Positions 1 to 5,161 of a stretch of DNA of 5,161 nt are shown here, piece after piece. The stretch lies in assembly GCF_015207245.1 (NCBI RefSeq), contig NZ_JADEXF010000349.1, positions 1 to 5,161 on the forward strand, read 5' to 3'. This DNA is from Nostoc cf. edaphicum LEGE 07299. GTDB taxonomy: Bacteria; Cyanobacteriota; Cyanobacteriia; Cyanobacteriales; Nostocaceae. How positions within the stretch are numbered: the stretch's first letter is position 1; each line of letters opens with the position of its first letter. Below the pieces are notes generated by a model, which worked only from the letters and a program-made list of their open reading frames with translations, had not been told where the DNA came from and did no database searches. A program made the translations under genes and the position numbers.

Positions 1-1
1 A

Positions 2-262
2 TTTCGCACCTGGCTGTGGGTAAAGATTATGATAGAAAGTGGGGAACGAAATCAACAAGCGACAGCTATTGCCGCTGATATCGGTAATCCCAAACGGATT
101 TACTTCTTACAGCAAGAAATCAAGCTGCTTTCTGTGCAACAGTTAATCTCTTGCTTACCCCTACTGCTGGAATTAGAGGTTAGCCTCAAGCAAGGAGCAT
201 CAGAAATGTCAACTCTCCAGACTAAAGTAATCGAACTTTGTCAAGTATGCCGAGGAAATTGA
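2..262 (+). CDS. holA: DNA polymerase III delta subunit, C-terminal end (5' partial)
   Basis: The delta subunit is part of the clamp-loader complex that opens the beta sliding clamp and places it on primed DNA; it acts in the cytoplasm at the replication fork. Only the last 86 residues are visible. The frame is open to the left edge and reads FRTWLWVKIMIESGERN before continuing, so the ATG at 29 is an internal Met and not the start. The segment NPKRIYFLQQEIK followed by a helix LLLELEVSLKQG and ending near VIELC resembles the helical C-terminal collar domain of delta; E. coli HolA has a comparable TELTLKQ...LSLLLC ending. The stop is TGA at 260-262. The family assignment comes from recognising this C-terminal pattern, not from a search. 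No terminator with a T-tract follows. The next gene lies 109 bp downstream on the same strand, so cotranscription is possible but not shown. Confidence 0.82.
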   Translation, partial: FRTWLWVKIMIESGERNQQATAIAADIGNPKRIYFLQQEIKLLSVQQLISCLPLLLELEVSLKQGASEMSTLQTKVIELCQVCRGN

Positions 263-287
263 CAGTCAAATATAAAAGCTTTATGTA
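259..287 (+). promoter_or_regulatory. Candidate sigma-70-type promoter for the DUF4168 gene
   Basis: A perfect TTGACA (259-264) overlaps the stop codon of the upstream gene and is followed after 17 bp by TATGTA (282-287), which matches the -10 consensus at only three of six positions. It would give an untranslated leader of roughly 80 nt before the ATG at 372. This is a pattern match only; the weak -10 keeps confidence low. Confidence 0.3.
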
Positions 288-293
288 TTTAGC

Positions 294-306
294 AGTTCCT
301 GGAACT
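294..306. promoter_or_regulatory. Short palindrome upstream of the DUF4168 gene
   Basis: AGTTCC-T-GGAACT is a perfect 6-bp inverted repeat around one central base. It overlaps a second small palindrome, GGAA-C-TTCC (301-309). It lies just downstream of the TTGACA/TATGTA pair and upstream of the TATAAT at 335. That position would suit an operator. The one-base centre makes a stable RNA hairpin unlikely, and no T-tract follows, so it is not a terminator. Function is inferred from position only. Confidence 0.3.
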
Positions 307-334
307 TCCAACTCCGAAAATAATTCAAAGTTCT

Positions 335-340
335 TATAAT
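335..340 (+). promoter_or_regulatory. Candidate -10 box TATAAT
   Basis: A perfect TATAAT lies 31 bp upstream of the ATG at 372. No recognisable -35 hexamer sits 16-18 bp upstream, so it would need an activator or an alternative -35. It competes with the candidate promoter at 259-287. In AT-rich intergenic DNA such a match can occur by chance. Confidence 0.3.
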
Positions 341-371
341 ATCCCTGATGTAGTTTTGTGTCACACAGTAT

Positions 372-854
372 ATGAAAAAAATTCCTGATTTATCTTCTCG
401 AACTGGCCGAAAGCGAACCCTTTCGCGATCGTTATGTTTCGGCGCGATCGCTACTGTGGGTGTGATTTTCAACACTTTTTCATTGAGTTCTAAAGCTGAT
501 GCTCAAACTCCATCACCAATAGTTAACAATACTGAAATTAACAGTTACGCTCAAGCCGTGCTAGCAATGGAGCCAGCCCGTCAAAATGCCTTTGAAGAAA
601 TTAAAAAACTTATTGGCAATGGAGAAATTCCCAATATTGTCTGCAACGATTCCAATAGTATAAATGGTCTTCCAAAGAAGGCTCAAGATATTGCAGTGAA
701 TTACTGTAACCACGCTCAAAAAATTGTCGAAAGTAATGGTTTGAAATTTGAACAGTTCAACAAAATTACTATAGAACTACAAAATAATACTATCTTAAAA
801 AGTCAGGTTTACAATACGCTATTACGCCTACAACAACCTCCTGAATCTCGGTAA
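372..854 (+). CDS. Secreted DUF4168 domain protein
   Basis: This 160-residue protein has no known biochemical role; DUF4168 proteins are widespread in cyanobacteria. Residues 1-44 look like a Sec signal peptide: a long basic n-region (RKR at 13-15, R19), a hydrophobic stretch at about 21-37, and an A-D-A cleavage site after residue 44, just before QTPSP. The mature part (about 57-155) carries the DUF4168 hallmarks: YAQAVLAMEPARQ, then PNIVC, DIAVNYCN and KIVESNGL, and a C-terminal helix with ITIELQNN. Cys91 and Cys112 are the only cysteines of the mature protein and could form a disulfide after export to the periplasm or thylakoid lumen (inference). There is no lipobox. The ATG at 372 is the only plausible start, because an in-frame TAG lies at 351-353. 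No Shine-Dalgarno sequence is visible upstream, which is common in cyanobacteria. The gene converges on the histidine kinase gene. Two HIP1-like sites, one perfect at 444-451, lie in the signal-peptide coding region. Confidence 0.88.
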   Translation: MKKIPDLSSRTGRKRTLSRSLCFGAIATVGVIFNTFSLSSKADAQTPSPIVNNTEINSYAQAVLAMEPARQNAFEEIKKLIGNGEIPNIVCNDSNSINGLPKKAQDIAVNYCNHAQKIVESNGLKFEQFNKITIELQNNTILKSQVYNTLLRLQQPPESR

Positions 855-870
855 GTAGAAGAACTACTTA
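852..870 (+). other. Hairpin overlapping the DUF4168 stop codon
   Basis: TAAGTAG (852-858) and CTACTTA (864-870) form a perfect 7-bp stem with loop AAGAA. The TAA stop codon is the first three bases of the stem. The stem is AT-rich and is not followed by a run of T, so it does not qualify as an intrinsic terminator. It might affect mRNA 3' stability, or it may be chance. Confidence 0.4.
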
Positions 871-937
871 AATCCAAACGCGTAGTCAGTAAGTGGCTAA
901 TTACTATGGGAGTCATACTAATTATTCGGGTATTATC

Positions 938-1082
938 GCAGTCCTATTTGATTCATGAAAAATATAGATAAGGCAACGAACCGCTTTCTCTAGGAGACAC
1001 TATGTTAATGTGTAGTGTCTTCTAGAGAAGGACGCAAAGGGAAGAAAGAGATATATAATTTTCACAAATGATTTAGGACTGC
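938..1082. repeat. MITE-like nested inverted repeat element
   Basis: The outer arms, 938-969 and 1051-1082, are inverted copies matching at about 25 of 32 positions. The outermost 9 bp (GCAGTCCTA / TAGGACTGC) are perfect and the next inner segment includes TGAAAA. Inside is a second, stronger palindrome, 984-1002 with 1013-1031: 19 positions, of which 17 are Watson-Crick pairs and two are G-T wobbles, around the 10-nt loop at 1003-1012. The two stems are separated by unequal spacers (970-983 and 1032-1050). There is no coding frame inside. Terminal inverted repeats plus small size suggest a non-autonomous mobile element (MITE) or a composite of dispersed repeats. No clear target-site duplication is visible at the ends, so mobility is inference. 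Confidence 0.6.
984..1031. repeat. Strong 19-bp imperfect palindrome (inner hairpin)
   Basis: The left arm includes TCTCTAGGAGACACTA and the right arm TAGTGTCTTCTAGAGA. The two exceptions to Watson-Crick pairing are G-T wobbles, so a transcript would fold into a nearly continuous stem with a 10-nt loop on the strand as written. Similar short palindromes beginning TCTCTA.GAGAC are, from general knowledge, frequent in Nostoc-type genomes. It forms the core of the larger element at 938-1082 but may be an independent repeat that landed inside it. Confidence 0.65.
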
Positions 1083-1119
1083 TACATATAAAATATTTTG
1101 AGATTAGAAAAAAAGCTCG

Positions 1120-1151
1120 TGAGACATAGGGCAATCCGGTTCAGTTAAGGC
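1120..1151 (+). repeat. Direct-repeat pair, copy 1
   Basis: TGAGACATAGGG (1120-1131) is followed seven bases later by GTTCAGTTAAGGC (1139-1151). Both motifs recur in the same order and orientation further right, at 1269-1280 and 1334-1346. The first is identical and the second differs at one of 13 bases. This suggests a duplicated intergenic segment. Confidence 0.5.
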
Positions 1152-1180
1152 TAAAACTCTTTGTCAAAGTCAACTTTTTT

Positions 1181-1246
1181 AACGTAGACGCAAAGCGGCT
1201 TGCCGAAGGCTACCGCAGAGGCGCAGAGGAAACAGAGAGAAGAGAA
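1181..1246 (+). repeat. Dispersed purine-rich repeat with embedded GC hairpin
   Basis: GACGCAAAG (1187-1195) leads into an imperfect GC-rich hairpin at 1195-1216 (GCGG...GCC GAA GGC..CCGC). Then follows an exact tandem octamer, CGCAGAGG twice (1214-1229), and a purine-only tail rich in AGAGA. The nonamer GACGCAAAG, followed by a similar purine tail but without the hairpin, also occurs at 1031-1050 inside the other repeat element. Sequences of this style are common between genes of heterocystous cyanobacteria (general knowledge). Membership of a named family needs a genome search. Confidence 0.55.
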
Positions 1247-1268
1247 AAAATGCTTAACCCAAGCGTAT

Positions 1269-1346
1269 TGAGACATAGGGGAGAATTTAATTCATATTCC
1301 CTAATGCCCCATTTCTAAGTCCGTCCTAATACTGTTCGGTTAAGGC
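1269..1346 (+). repeat. Direct-repeat pair, copy 2, with 46 extra bases
   Basis: TGAGACATAGGG (1269-1280) and GTTCGGTTAAGGC (1334-1346) repeat the motif pair at 1120-1151. Here the two motifs are separated by 53 bases instead of 7. The extra DNA contains a small GAATT-T-AATTC palindrome (1283-1293) and a segment reading ATTCCCTAATGCCCC that resembles degenerate ATGCCCA-type short tandem repeats. Confidence 0.45.
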
Positions 1347-1349
1347 AAC

Positions 1350-1370
1350 AGACGCGATGAATCGCCGTCT
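1350..1370. repeat. Small GC palindrome, part of a likely dispersed repeat
   Basis: AGACGCGAT (1350-1358) and ATCGCCGTCT (1361-1370) pair over nine positions with one bulged base and the two-base centre GA; the sequence continues CTAC. It resembles one half of the GTAGAGACG...CGTCTCTAC short repeats often seen in Nostoc-type genomes (from memory). It lies downstream of the kinase gene as transcribed, but the transcript would have no U-tract after it, so I do not call it a terminator. Confidence 0.45.
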
Positions 1371-1469
1371 CTACAATAATCGGTCTTTCGTAGTGGCATC
1401 ATCTGTCAACGTTGCGGCTGGAATTCCTTCTTGTTCTCACATCTTTGTGGGGCATACTGATGTCGCTGA

Positions 1470-4400
1470 CTAAATAGAGGAGGGTGGGGGCAGAGGGGCA
1501 AAAGAGCCGAGGTGGGCATTCTTCAGAAGTGGTAGTTTGACGGTAAACGTCGCGCCTTGTTCTTTGCCTGGGCTATCTGCATGGACAGTACCGCCATGTA
1601 ATTCTACTAAATGACGGACGATCGCTAATCCTAGTCCTAATCCACCATAGATTCTAGTGCTAGAACTATCAGCTTGACGAAAGCGATCGAAAACGTAAGG
1701 AAGAAAATTAGGACTGATACCAATGCCTGTATCAATCACTTGAATTTGGGCATATTTATCCCTTGTCTGTTGTTTTTCTTGTCCACTAACTACTGACAAT
1801 TGCAACTCTACTCTACCGCCAACGGGTGTAAATTTGATGGCATTGGATAGCAGATTCCAGATGATTTGTTGCAAGCGCTCGCAATCCCCGGAAACTAAAT
1901 ATTGAGAATTTTCACTCGGTTTGCTGTCCTCTGAATGTTGATTAGTTTGGGATTGTGCTGCTGAAAATTCGAGATTTTCGTGATTAACTCCTAATTCCCA
2001 ATCGTAATTTGGCGTTTCTTTTGAGGGAATCAGGGAAAATCTCAAATCGATTTCCCTGGATTGGGCGGCTAAACTAACAGTCTTGATGGCTGACTCGATT
2101 ATGGGAATCAAATTGCAAGTACGGACATCGAGGTGTAACTTGCCTCTAACCATCCGCGATATATCCAGTAAGTCTTCAATTAACTGGGTTTGCGCTTTGG
2201 CATTGCGCTCAATTGTCTCCGTCGCTCTAGCCATTTGGGTATCACTGAGCTTGCTTCGTTGCAGTAATTGCGCCCAGCCAAGGATGGCATTGAGGGGCGA
2301 TCGCAATTCGTGGGATAATATCCCTAGAAACTCATCCTTCATCCGGTTGGCTTCTTGCAACTGATCAGTTTGTTGCTGCAAAGAAGCAATTAAACTAGCC
2401 CGTTCCATTGCGATCGCTATTTGGTCGCATACTGCTTGCATCATCCCTTTTTGATTGTCGGTGAAGCTTAACCGAGTGCGGCTGCCAAAAGAAAGAGTAC
2501 CCAACAACCGTCCTTGGGCAATTAACGGATAACCATAATAAGCAGTAATTCCTAAAGAACGAATCAATTCTGTTTTCGGGTCAATTGATTGCTGCACATT
2601 CTCTAGAGCAATTGCATAACGCTCTTGGGCGACAGTCCCACAAACCGCTTCAGCAAATTTCAAGGACTCGATTTGCTTTGCTATCTCCTCGGAAAAACCG
2701 GTGTAAGACTCTAGCCGCATTACCTGAGAGTTATCCACAACCAAATAGTTAAAGTAAATATCTAAACCAATTTGGTCTCTTAGTTTTTGGTAGACGCTAT
2801 CGATTAGTGCTACTGGTTGCTGACTCGATAATAAATCGTTGGCTGTGTCAAATAGTAGCTTTAGCCTTTTGTAACTTAACGAGAGGGCTTTTTGTGCAGC
2901 CTTAAGGTTGCTGATTTCTTGGAACACTAAGATACAGGTAGCCGGATGACCGTGCATTGCTGGCAAGGTATCAGCAAATACTAGTAGAGAGCGCACACCA
3001 GCGGGAGTGTGCCAGTCCACCTCCAATCCATTCAGGCGTTCGCCACGGGCAACCCGTACTCCTGGCATAAGTTCATTGGGGATGCGATCGCCAGCTGCAT
3101 CTGTATAGTAGTAAACTGTGTGATACTCTTGGGCAGGTACACCTTTAGGAAATTTGCCCCCAGCTAATTCGTCAGCGGAGCGATTGGCAAAAGTTACCCG
3201 CGCCGTTCCTGGTTCGATAAACAGCAATGGTCTTGGCATCAGATTTAACACATCCTCTAACCATTTTTGCTGTTTTAGCAGTACTTCCTCTGCCTGTTTA
3301 CGCTCCGTAATATCTAAAAATGCACCAACGCTGCCTCTGGTTTTACCCTCTTCGTCAAACAGGGGTGCAACGTACTCCAACAGCTTGACGATTTTGCCAT
3401 TTTCATGGACGACATCGAGTTCACAATTGAGAACCTCGACACCATGAGCAGCAGAATACTGCATTGGGAGTTCTTCTGTTGAAAGTTCCCTTCCCTCGCG
3501 GTAGATTTTAAAGCTTGTTGGTCTTTCGTCTAAAGGAGCGGTAAGGGAAGCATTTGTATCTGACGATACCCCCAACTGCTTGGCAAAAGCAGGGTTAACC
3601 TTGATATTTTGGCATTTTGGATCTTCGGCAATGCCAATTCCAATGGGAATTACCTCCAACAAAGTTTGTAATTCAGTAATGCGACGCTGTAGATTCCTGT
3701 TTAGCTGTAATATTTGTTCCTGGGTCTGCTTTTGCTCGCTGATGTCACGAGTCACAGTTGCTAAGGCAATTGGCTGACCTGTGTTGTTATCTGTAACAGT
3801 GAAGATGTTGTAATCAACTGGTATTGGTTGACCTGTTTGGAGATGCCGGAAGCAGAATTCTCCCTGCCAGCGCCCTTCTGATAGTACAGTCGGCAGTATA
3901 TATTTTTGAAAATAGGCTTTGTCTTTAGGCATGAAGTAATCTAATACTGCTTTTTGCCTCACTTCACTAAGGTTGGCAAACCCTACCAACTTTTGACCTG
4001 CATCATTTATGTAGAGTAATTGACCCTCAAGGGTGGCAATGCCGATAAAGTCAGAGCTATTTTCTACCAGCAATGCTAATTTTTGTTGCTCTGCCTCTGC
4101 TTGCTTGCGTTCGCTCAAATCGAGGATAAAGGCTACTGACTCTTCGCGGTTTTCTCCTAGCAGCACGTAACCAACTAAAACCGGGATACGGCTACCATCC
4201 TTGCGAATAAATTCTTTCTCGTAGGGCGTACAAGTAGCGTTAGTATTTCCTTGGGCTTCGGCGACACCTCGCTCATCTAAATATAAATACTCTAGTGGTG
4301 TGATATTGCGCCAACTTAACTTACCAGCTGACAAATCTTCCTGTGTGTAACCAATCATCCTCAAGAATTCGTCGTTTGCCTGTTGGATACCGCCATACAC

Positions 4401-5161
4401 ATCGCTAAACAGAATGCCGATGACGTTAGAATCTACAAAACTCCCTAGTTTCGCTTCGTGGGTTCTCAGTGCTTCTTGAGCAAGGTCGCGTTGATAGCTG
4501 AGGCGTTCAATAACCCTGGCACTTTGCCAAATCAAAATAGTAAAAATTACAATCACAACGATCGCAAACACCGATACTGCAAATGCCGGATCGTATTGTC
4601 CTGCTCGTTGCCCTTCAACAATTACCCACCCTAATATAAAAGGTACTGCGATCGCGGCAACTAGTAAACGACGTGCAAGTAAGCCACCGTAACTATCACT
4701 TGTAACTACCCTCATTAAGCCATGTTCTGCCCGCGCCCACAGAATACCTATACTTAGTAAGAGGAACAATACCGCTGTGTGTAATGCCATTGATGTTGTA
4801 TAAGGGGCGAGTCCGTAGAGAACTTCCACTTGGTAGGCATAGCCCATCAGCGCCTGAAAGGAAATTAAAGTAGCAATCAGAGCAATAATTTGGGCATACC
4901 AATAACTGCGGTGGGTTTTTGGATGAATCAGAATCTGTAGGGCGACACTGACCAGGATAAAGTTCAGTGCTGTGTTCACCCCCATTCGCCCCGGATGCGA
5001 TGTCGCTATACTAGTTTGCGAATCACGGAACACCAGCTCATCAATGCCGAGATTCCAGCCGAACAGATATTGACAAAGGGTGAGCGCCGCAATTGTGGTG
5101 ACAGCTATTGCACAGACCTGAAAGATTAGAAGAGTAAGTACAGGCAAGGAGGCTGTAGAAC
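1470..5161 (-). CDS. Membrane multi-PAS/GAF sensor histidine kinase (N-terminus probably cut by window edge)
   Basis: This is a two-component sensor that would autophosphorylate on His and pass phosphate to a response regulator not present here. Residues are numbered from the TTG at 5147. About six membrane helices are visible (about 3-29, 56-74, 83-102, 115-137, 159-178, 188-210). PAS domains follow at about 227-347, 352-470, 489-615 and 626-747, three of them ending in S/T-E-R/Q-K-Q linkers. Then come a GAF domain (about 765-920), a short coiled coil, HisKA with H946 in SHELRSPLN, and HATPase_c with N1102, DTGIGI (1139-1144), an F box (F1153, F1156) and GGLGLGLA (1168-1175). The catalytic residues are intact. 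There is no receiver or output domain. The ligand is unknown: the GAF domain lacks a bilin-binding Cys-His pair and the PAS domains lack the LOV cysteine motif. Two linkers in HATPase_c and the C-terminal tail look repeat-derived. The stop is TAG. The frame is open beyond the TTG to the edge and no in-frame Met starts it, so the real start is probably outside the window. Confidence 0.9.
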   Translation of the reverse strand, partial: STASLPVLTLLIFQVCAIAVTTIAALTLCQYLFGWNLGIDELVFRDSQTSIATSHPGRMGVNTALNFILVSVALQILIHPKTHRSYWYAQIIALIATLISFQALMGYAYQVEVLYGLAPYTTSMALHTAVLFLLLSIGILWARAEHGLMRVVTSDSYGGLLARRLLVAAIAVPFILGWVIVEGQRAGQYDPAFAVSVFAIVVIVIFTILIWQSARVIERLSYQRDLAQEALRTHEAKLGSFVDSNVIGILFSDVYGGIQQANDEFLRMIGYTQEDLSAGKLSWRNITPLEYLYLDERGVAEAQGNTNATCTPYEKEFIRKDGSRIPVLVGYVLLGENREESVAFILDLSERKQAEAEQQKLALLVENSSDFIGIATLEGQLLYINDAGQKLVGFANLSEVRQKAVLDYFMPKDKAYFQKYILPTVLSEGRWQGEFCFRHLQTGQPIPVDYNIFTVTDNNTGQPIALATVTRDISEQKQTQEQILQLNRNLQRRITELQTLLEVIPIGIGIAEDPKCQNIKVNPAFAKQLGVSSDTNASLTAPLDERPTSFKIYREGRELSTEELPMQYSAAHGVEVLNCELDVVHENGKIVKLLEYVAPLFDEEGKTRGSVGAFLDITERKQAEEVLLKQQKWLEDVLNLMPRPLLFIEPGTARVTFANRSADELAGGKFPKGVPAQEYHTVYYYTDAAGDRIPNELMPGVRVARGERLNGLEVDWHTPAGVRSLLVFADTLPAMHGHPATCILVFQEISNLKAAQKALSLSYKRLKLLFDTANDLLSSQQPVALIDSVYQKLRDQIGLDIYFNYLVVDNSQVMRLESYTGFSEEIAKQIESLKFAEAVCGTVAQERYAIALENVQQSIDPKTELIRSLGITAYYGYPLIAQGRLLGTLSFGSRTRLSFTDNQKGMMQAVCDQIAIAMERASLIASLQQQTDQLQEANRMKDEFLGILSHELRSPLNAILGWAQLLQRSKLSDTQMARATETIERNAKAQTQLIEDLLDISRMVRGKLHLDVRTCNLIPIIESAIKTVSLAAQSREIDLRFSLIPSKETPNYDWELGVNHENLEFSAAQSQTNQHSEDSKPSENSQYLVSGDCERLQQIIWNLLSNAIKFTPVGGRVELQLSVVSGQEKQQTRDKYAQIQVIDTGIGISPNFLPYVFDRFRQADSSSTRIYGGLGLGLAIVRHLVELHGGTVHADSPGKEQGATFTVKLPLLKNAHLGSFAPLPPPSSI
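1473..1520 (-). other. Repeat-like C-terminal tail of the kinase
   Basis: The last 16 residues (about 1210-1225, ending APLPPPSSI) lie beyond the normal end of HATPase_c at TVKLPLLK. They are encoded by DNA that on the + strand reads as the G-rich run GAGGAGGGTGGGGGCAGAGG and neighbouring bases. Such G/A-rich short repeats are common between cyanobacterial genes. The gene seems to read into repeat DNA before meeting its stop codon. Confidence 0.45.
1779..1799 (-). repeat. Heptad short-repeat remnant inside HATPase_c
   Basis: Read on the coding strand, this stretch splits into three related heptamers, TTGTCAG, TAGTTAG and TGGACAA, in the style of cyanobacterial short tandemly repeated repetitive (STRR) sequences. 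It encodes LSVVSGQ (about 1117-1123), at the start of a loop running to about 1131 between the strand GRVELQL and the strand [10 protein letters not shown]. The loop is a surface position that tolerates length change. Three units are few, so chance cannot be excluded. Confidence 0.4.
1893..2027 (-). other. Low-complexity insertion between HisKA and the N box of the kinase
   Basis: Residues about 1041-1085 form a polar stretch rich in Asn, Gln, Ser and Glu. It sits between the REIDLRFSL strand and [16 protein letters not shown], where related kinases usually have only a few residues. Part of the coding strand reads GGGAATTAGGAGTTA, which resembles the ATTAGGAGTT-type repeats found between genes in filamentous cyanobacteria. 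All catalytic motifs remain in frame on both sides, so the kinase is probably still active. Confidence 0.5.

Larger units (their letters stand above)
855..1469. other. Gene-free convergent intergenic region rich in dispersed repeats
   Basis: This 615-bp stretch separates the 3' ends of the DUF4168 gene and the histidine kinase gene. I see no credible coding frame, tRNA or rRNA. It is a mosaic of repeats, described separately: the nested palindrome at 938-1082, a duplicated motif pair (1120-1151 and 1269-1346), a purine-rich repeat with a GC hairpin (1181-1246), and a small GC palindrome (1350-1370). Positions 1375-1469 hold no structure I can name. No T-tract terminator is evident for either flanking gene. 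Confidence 0.7.

Noticed and set aside
281..475. 64-residue minus-strand reading frame
   Set aside because: It overlaps the promoter region and signal-peptide end of the well-supported DUF4168 gene and resembles no family.
852..905. Intrinsic terminator for the DUF4168 gene
   Set aside because: The hairpin is AT-rich and no run of T follows it or the weaker AGTAA/TTACT pair at 888-905.
938..1370. Several palindromes in a row, considered as a CRISPR array
   Set aside because: The repeats differ from one another, have irregular spacing and no uniform spacers, and no cas gene is present.
2083..2364. Plus-strand reading frame opposite the kinase
   Set aside because: It lies antisense to the HisKA region, whose motifs are clearly conserved; the antisense product has no recognisable features.
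2388..2853. GAF domain considered as a bilin-binding phytochrome or cyanobacteriochrome domain
   Set aside because: The Cys at about residue 836 is followed by GTVAQ, not by the Cys-His chromophore motif, and no phytochrome-type signature is visible.
3154..3777. Two plus-strand reading frames (3154-3447 and 3580-3777) opposite the kinase
   Set aside because: They are antisense to conserved PAS coding sequence, Cys/Ser-rich, and not recognisable as proteins.
444..4655. GCGATCGC octamers at 444, 2297, 2410, 3084 and 4648 considered as special sites
   Set aside because: These are HIP1 sequences, over-represented across many cyanobacterial genomes; about one per kb is ordinary and serves only as a taxonomic hint.
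4696..4902. 68-residue minus-strand reading frame
   Set aside because: It is an alternative frame inside the membrane domain of the kinase, with no independent support.
1470..5161. Hybrid kinase or nucleotide-cyclase output
   Set aside because: The protein ends just after HATPase_c; there is no receiver aspartate domain, HPt, GGDEF or EAL sequence.

Overview
The window looks like chromosomal DNA of a filamentous, probably Nostocales-type, cyanobacterium. Three observations support this. There are five perfect HIP1 octamers (GCGATCGC) in about 5.2 kb. The encoded proteins are typically cyanobacterial: a DUF4168 secreted protein and a very large membrane multi-PAS/GAF histidine kinase. The intergenic DNA is packed with short dispersed and palindromic repeats of the kind common in these genomes. 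Genus and species cannot be fixed from the sequence alone.

Layout. Positions 2-262 (+) are the 3' end of a gene whose C-terminus matches the delta subunit of DNA polymerase III (holA-like); its start lies outside the window. After a 109-bp gap with candidate promoter elements and a small palindrome, 372-854 (+) encodes a 160-residue secreted DUF4168 protein. Positions 855-1469 carry no gene but hold several repeat elements, including a 145-bp nested palindrome (938-1082). Positions 1470-5161 (-) encode a histidine kinase of at least 1225 residues: a multi-helix membrane sensor, four PAS domains, one GAF domain, HisKA and HATPase_c. It converges on the DUF4168 gene. Its reading frame is still open at the right edge, so its N-terminus is probably incomplete.

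The three genes show no obvious shared pathway. holA is replication housekeeping, the DUF4168 protein is an exported protein of unknown role, and the kinase is an orphan in this window because no response regulator is visible. I found no defence system, CRISPR array, transposase, tRNA or rRNA.

The most noteworthy signals concern repeats: a MITE-like nested inverted repeat, a partly duplicated intergenic segment, and signs that repeat DNA has been absorbed into the kinase's ATP-binding domain and C-terminal tail.
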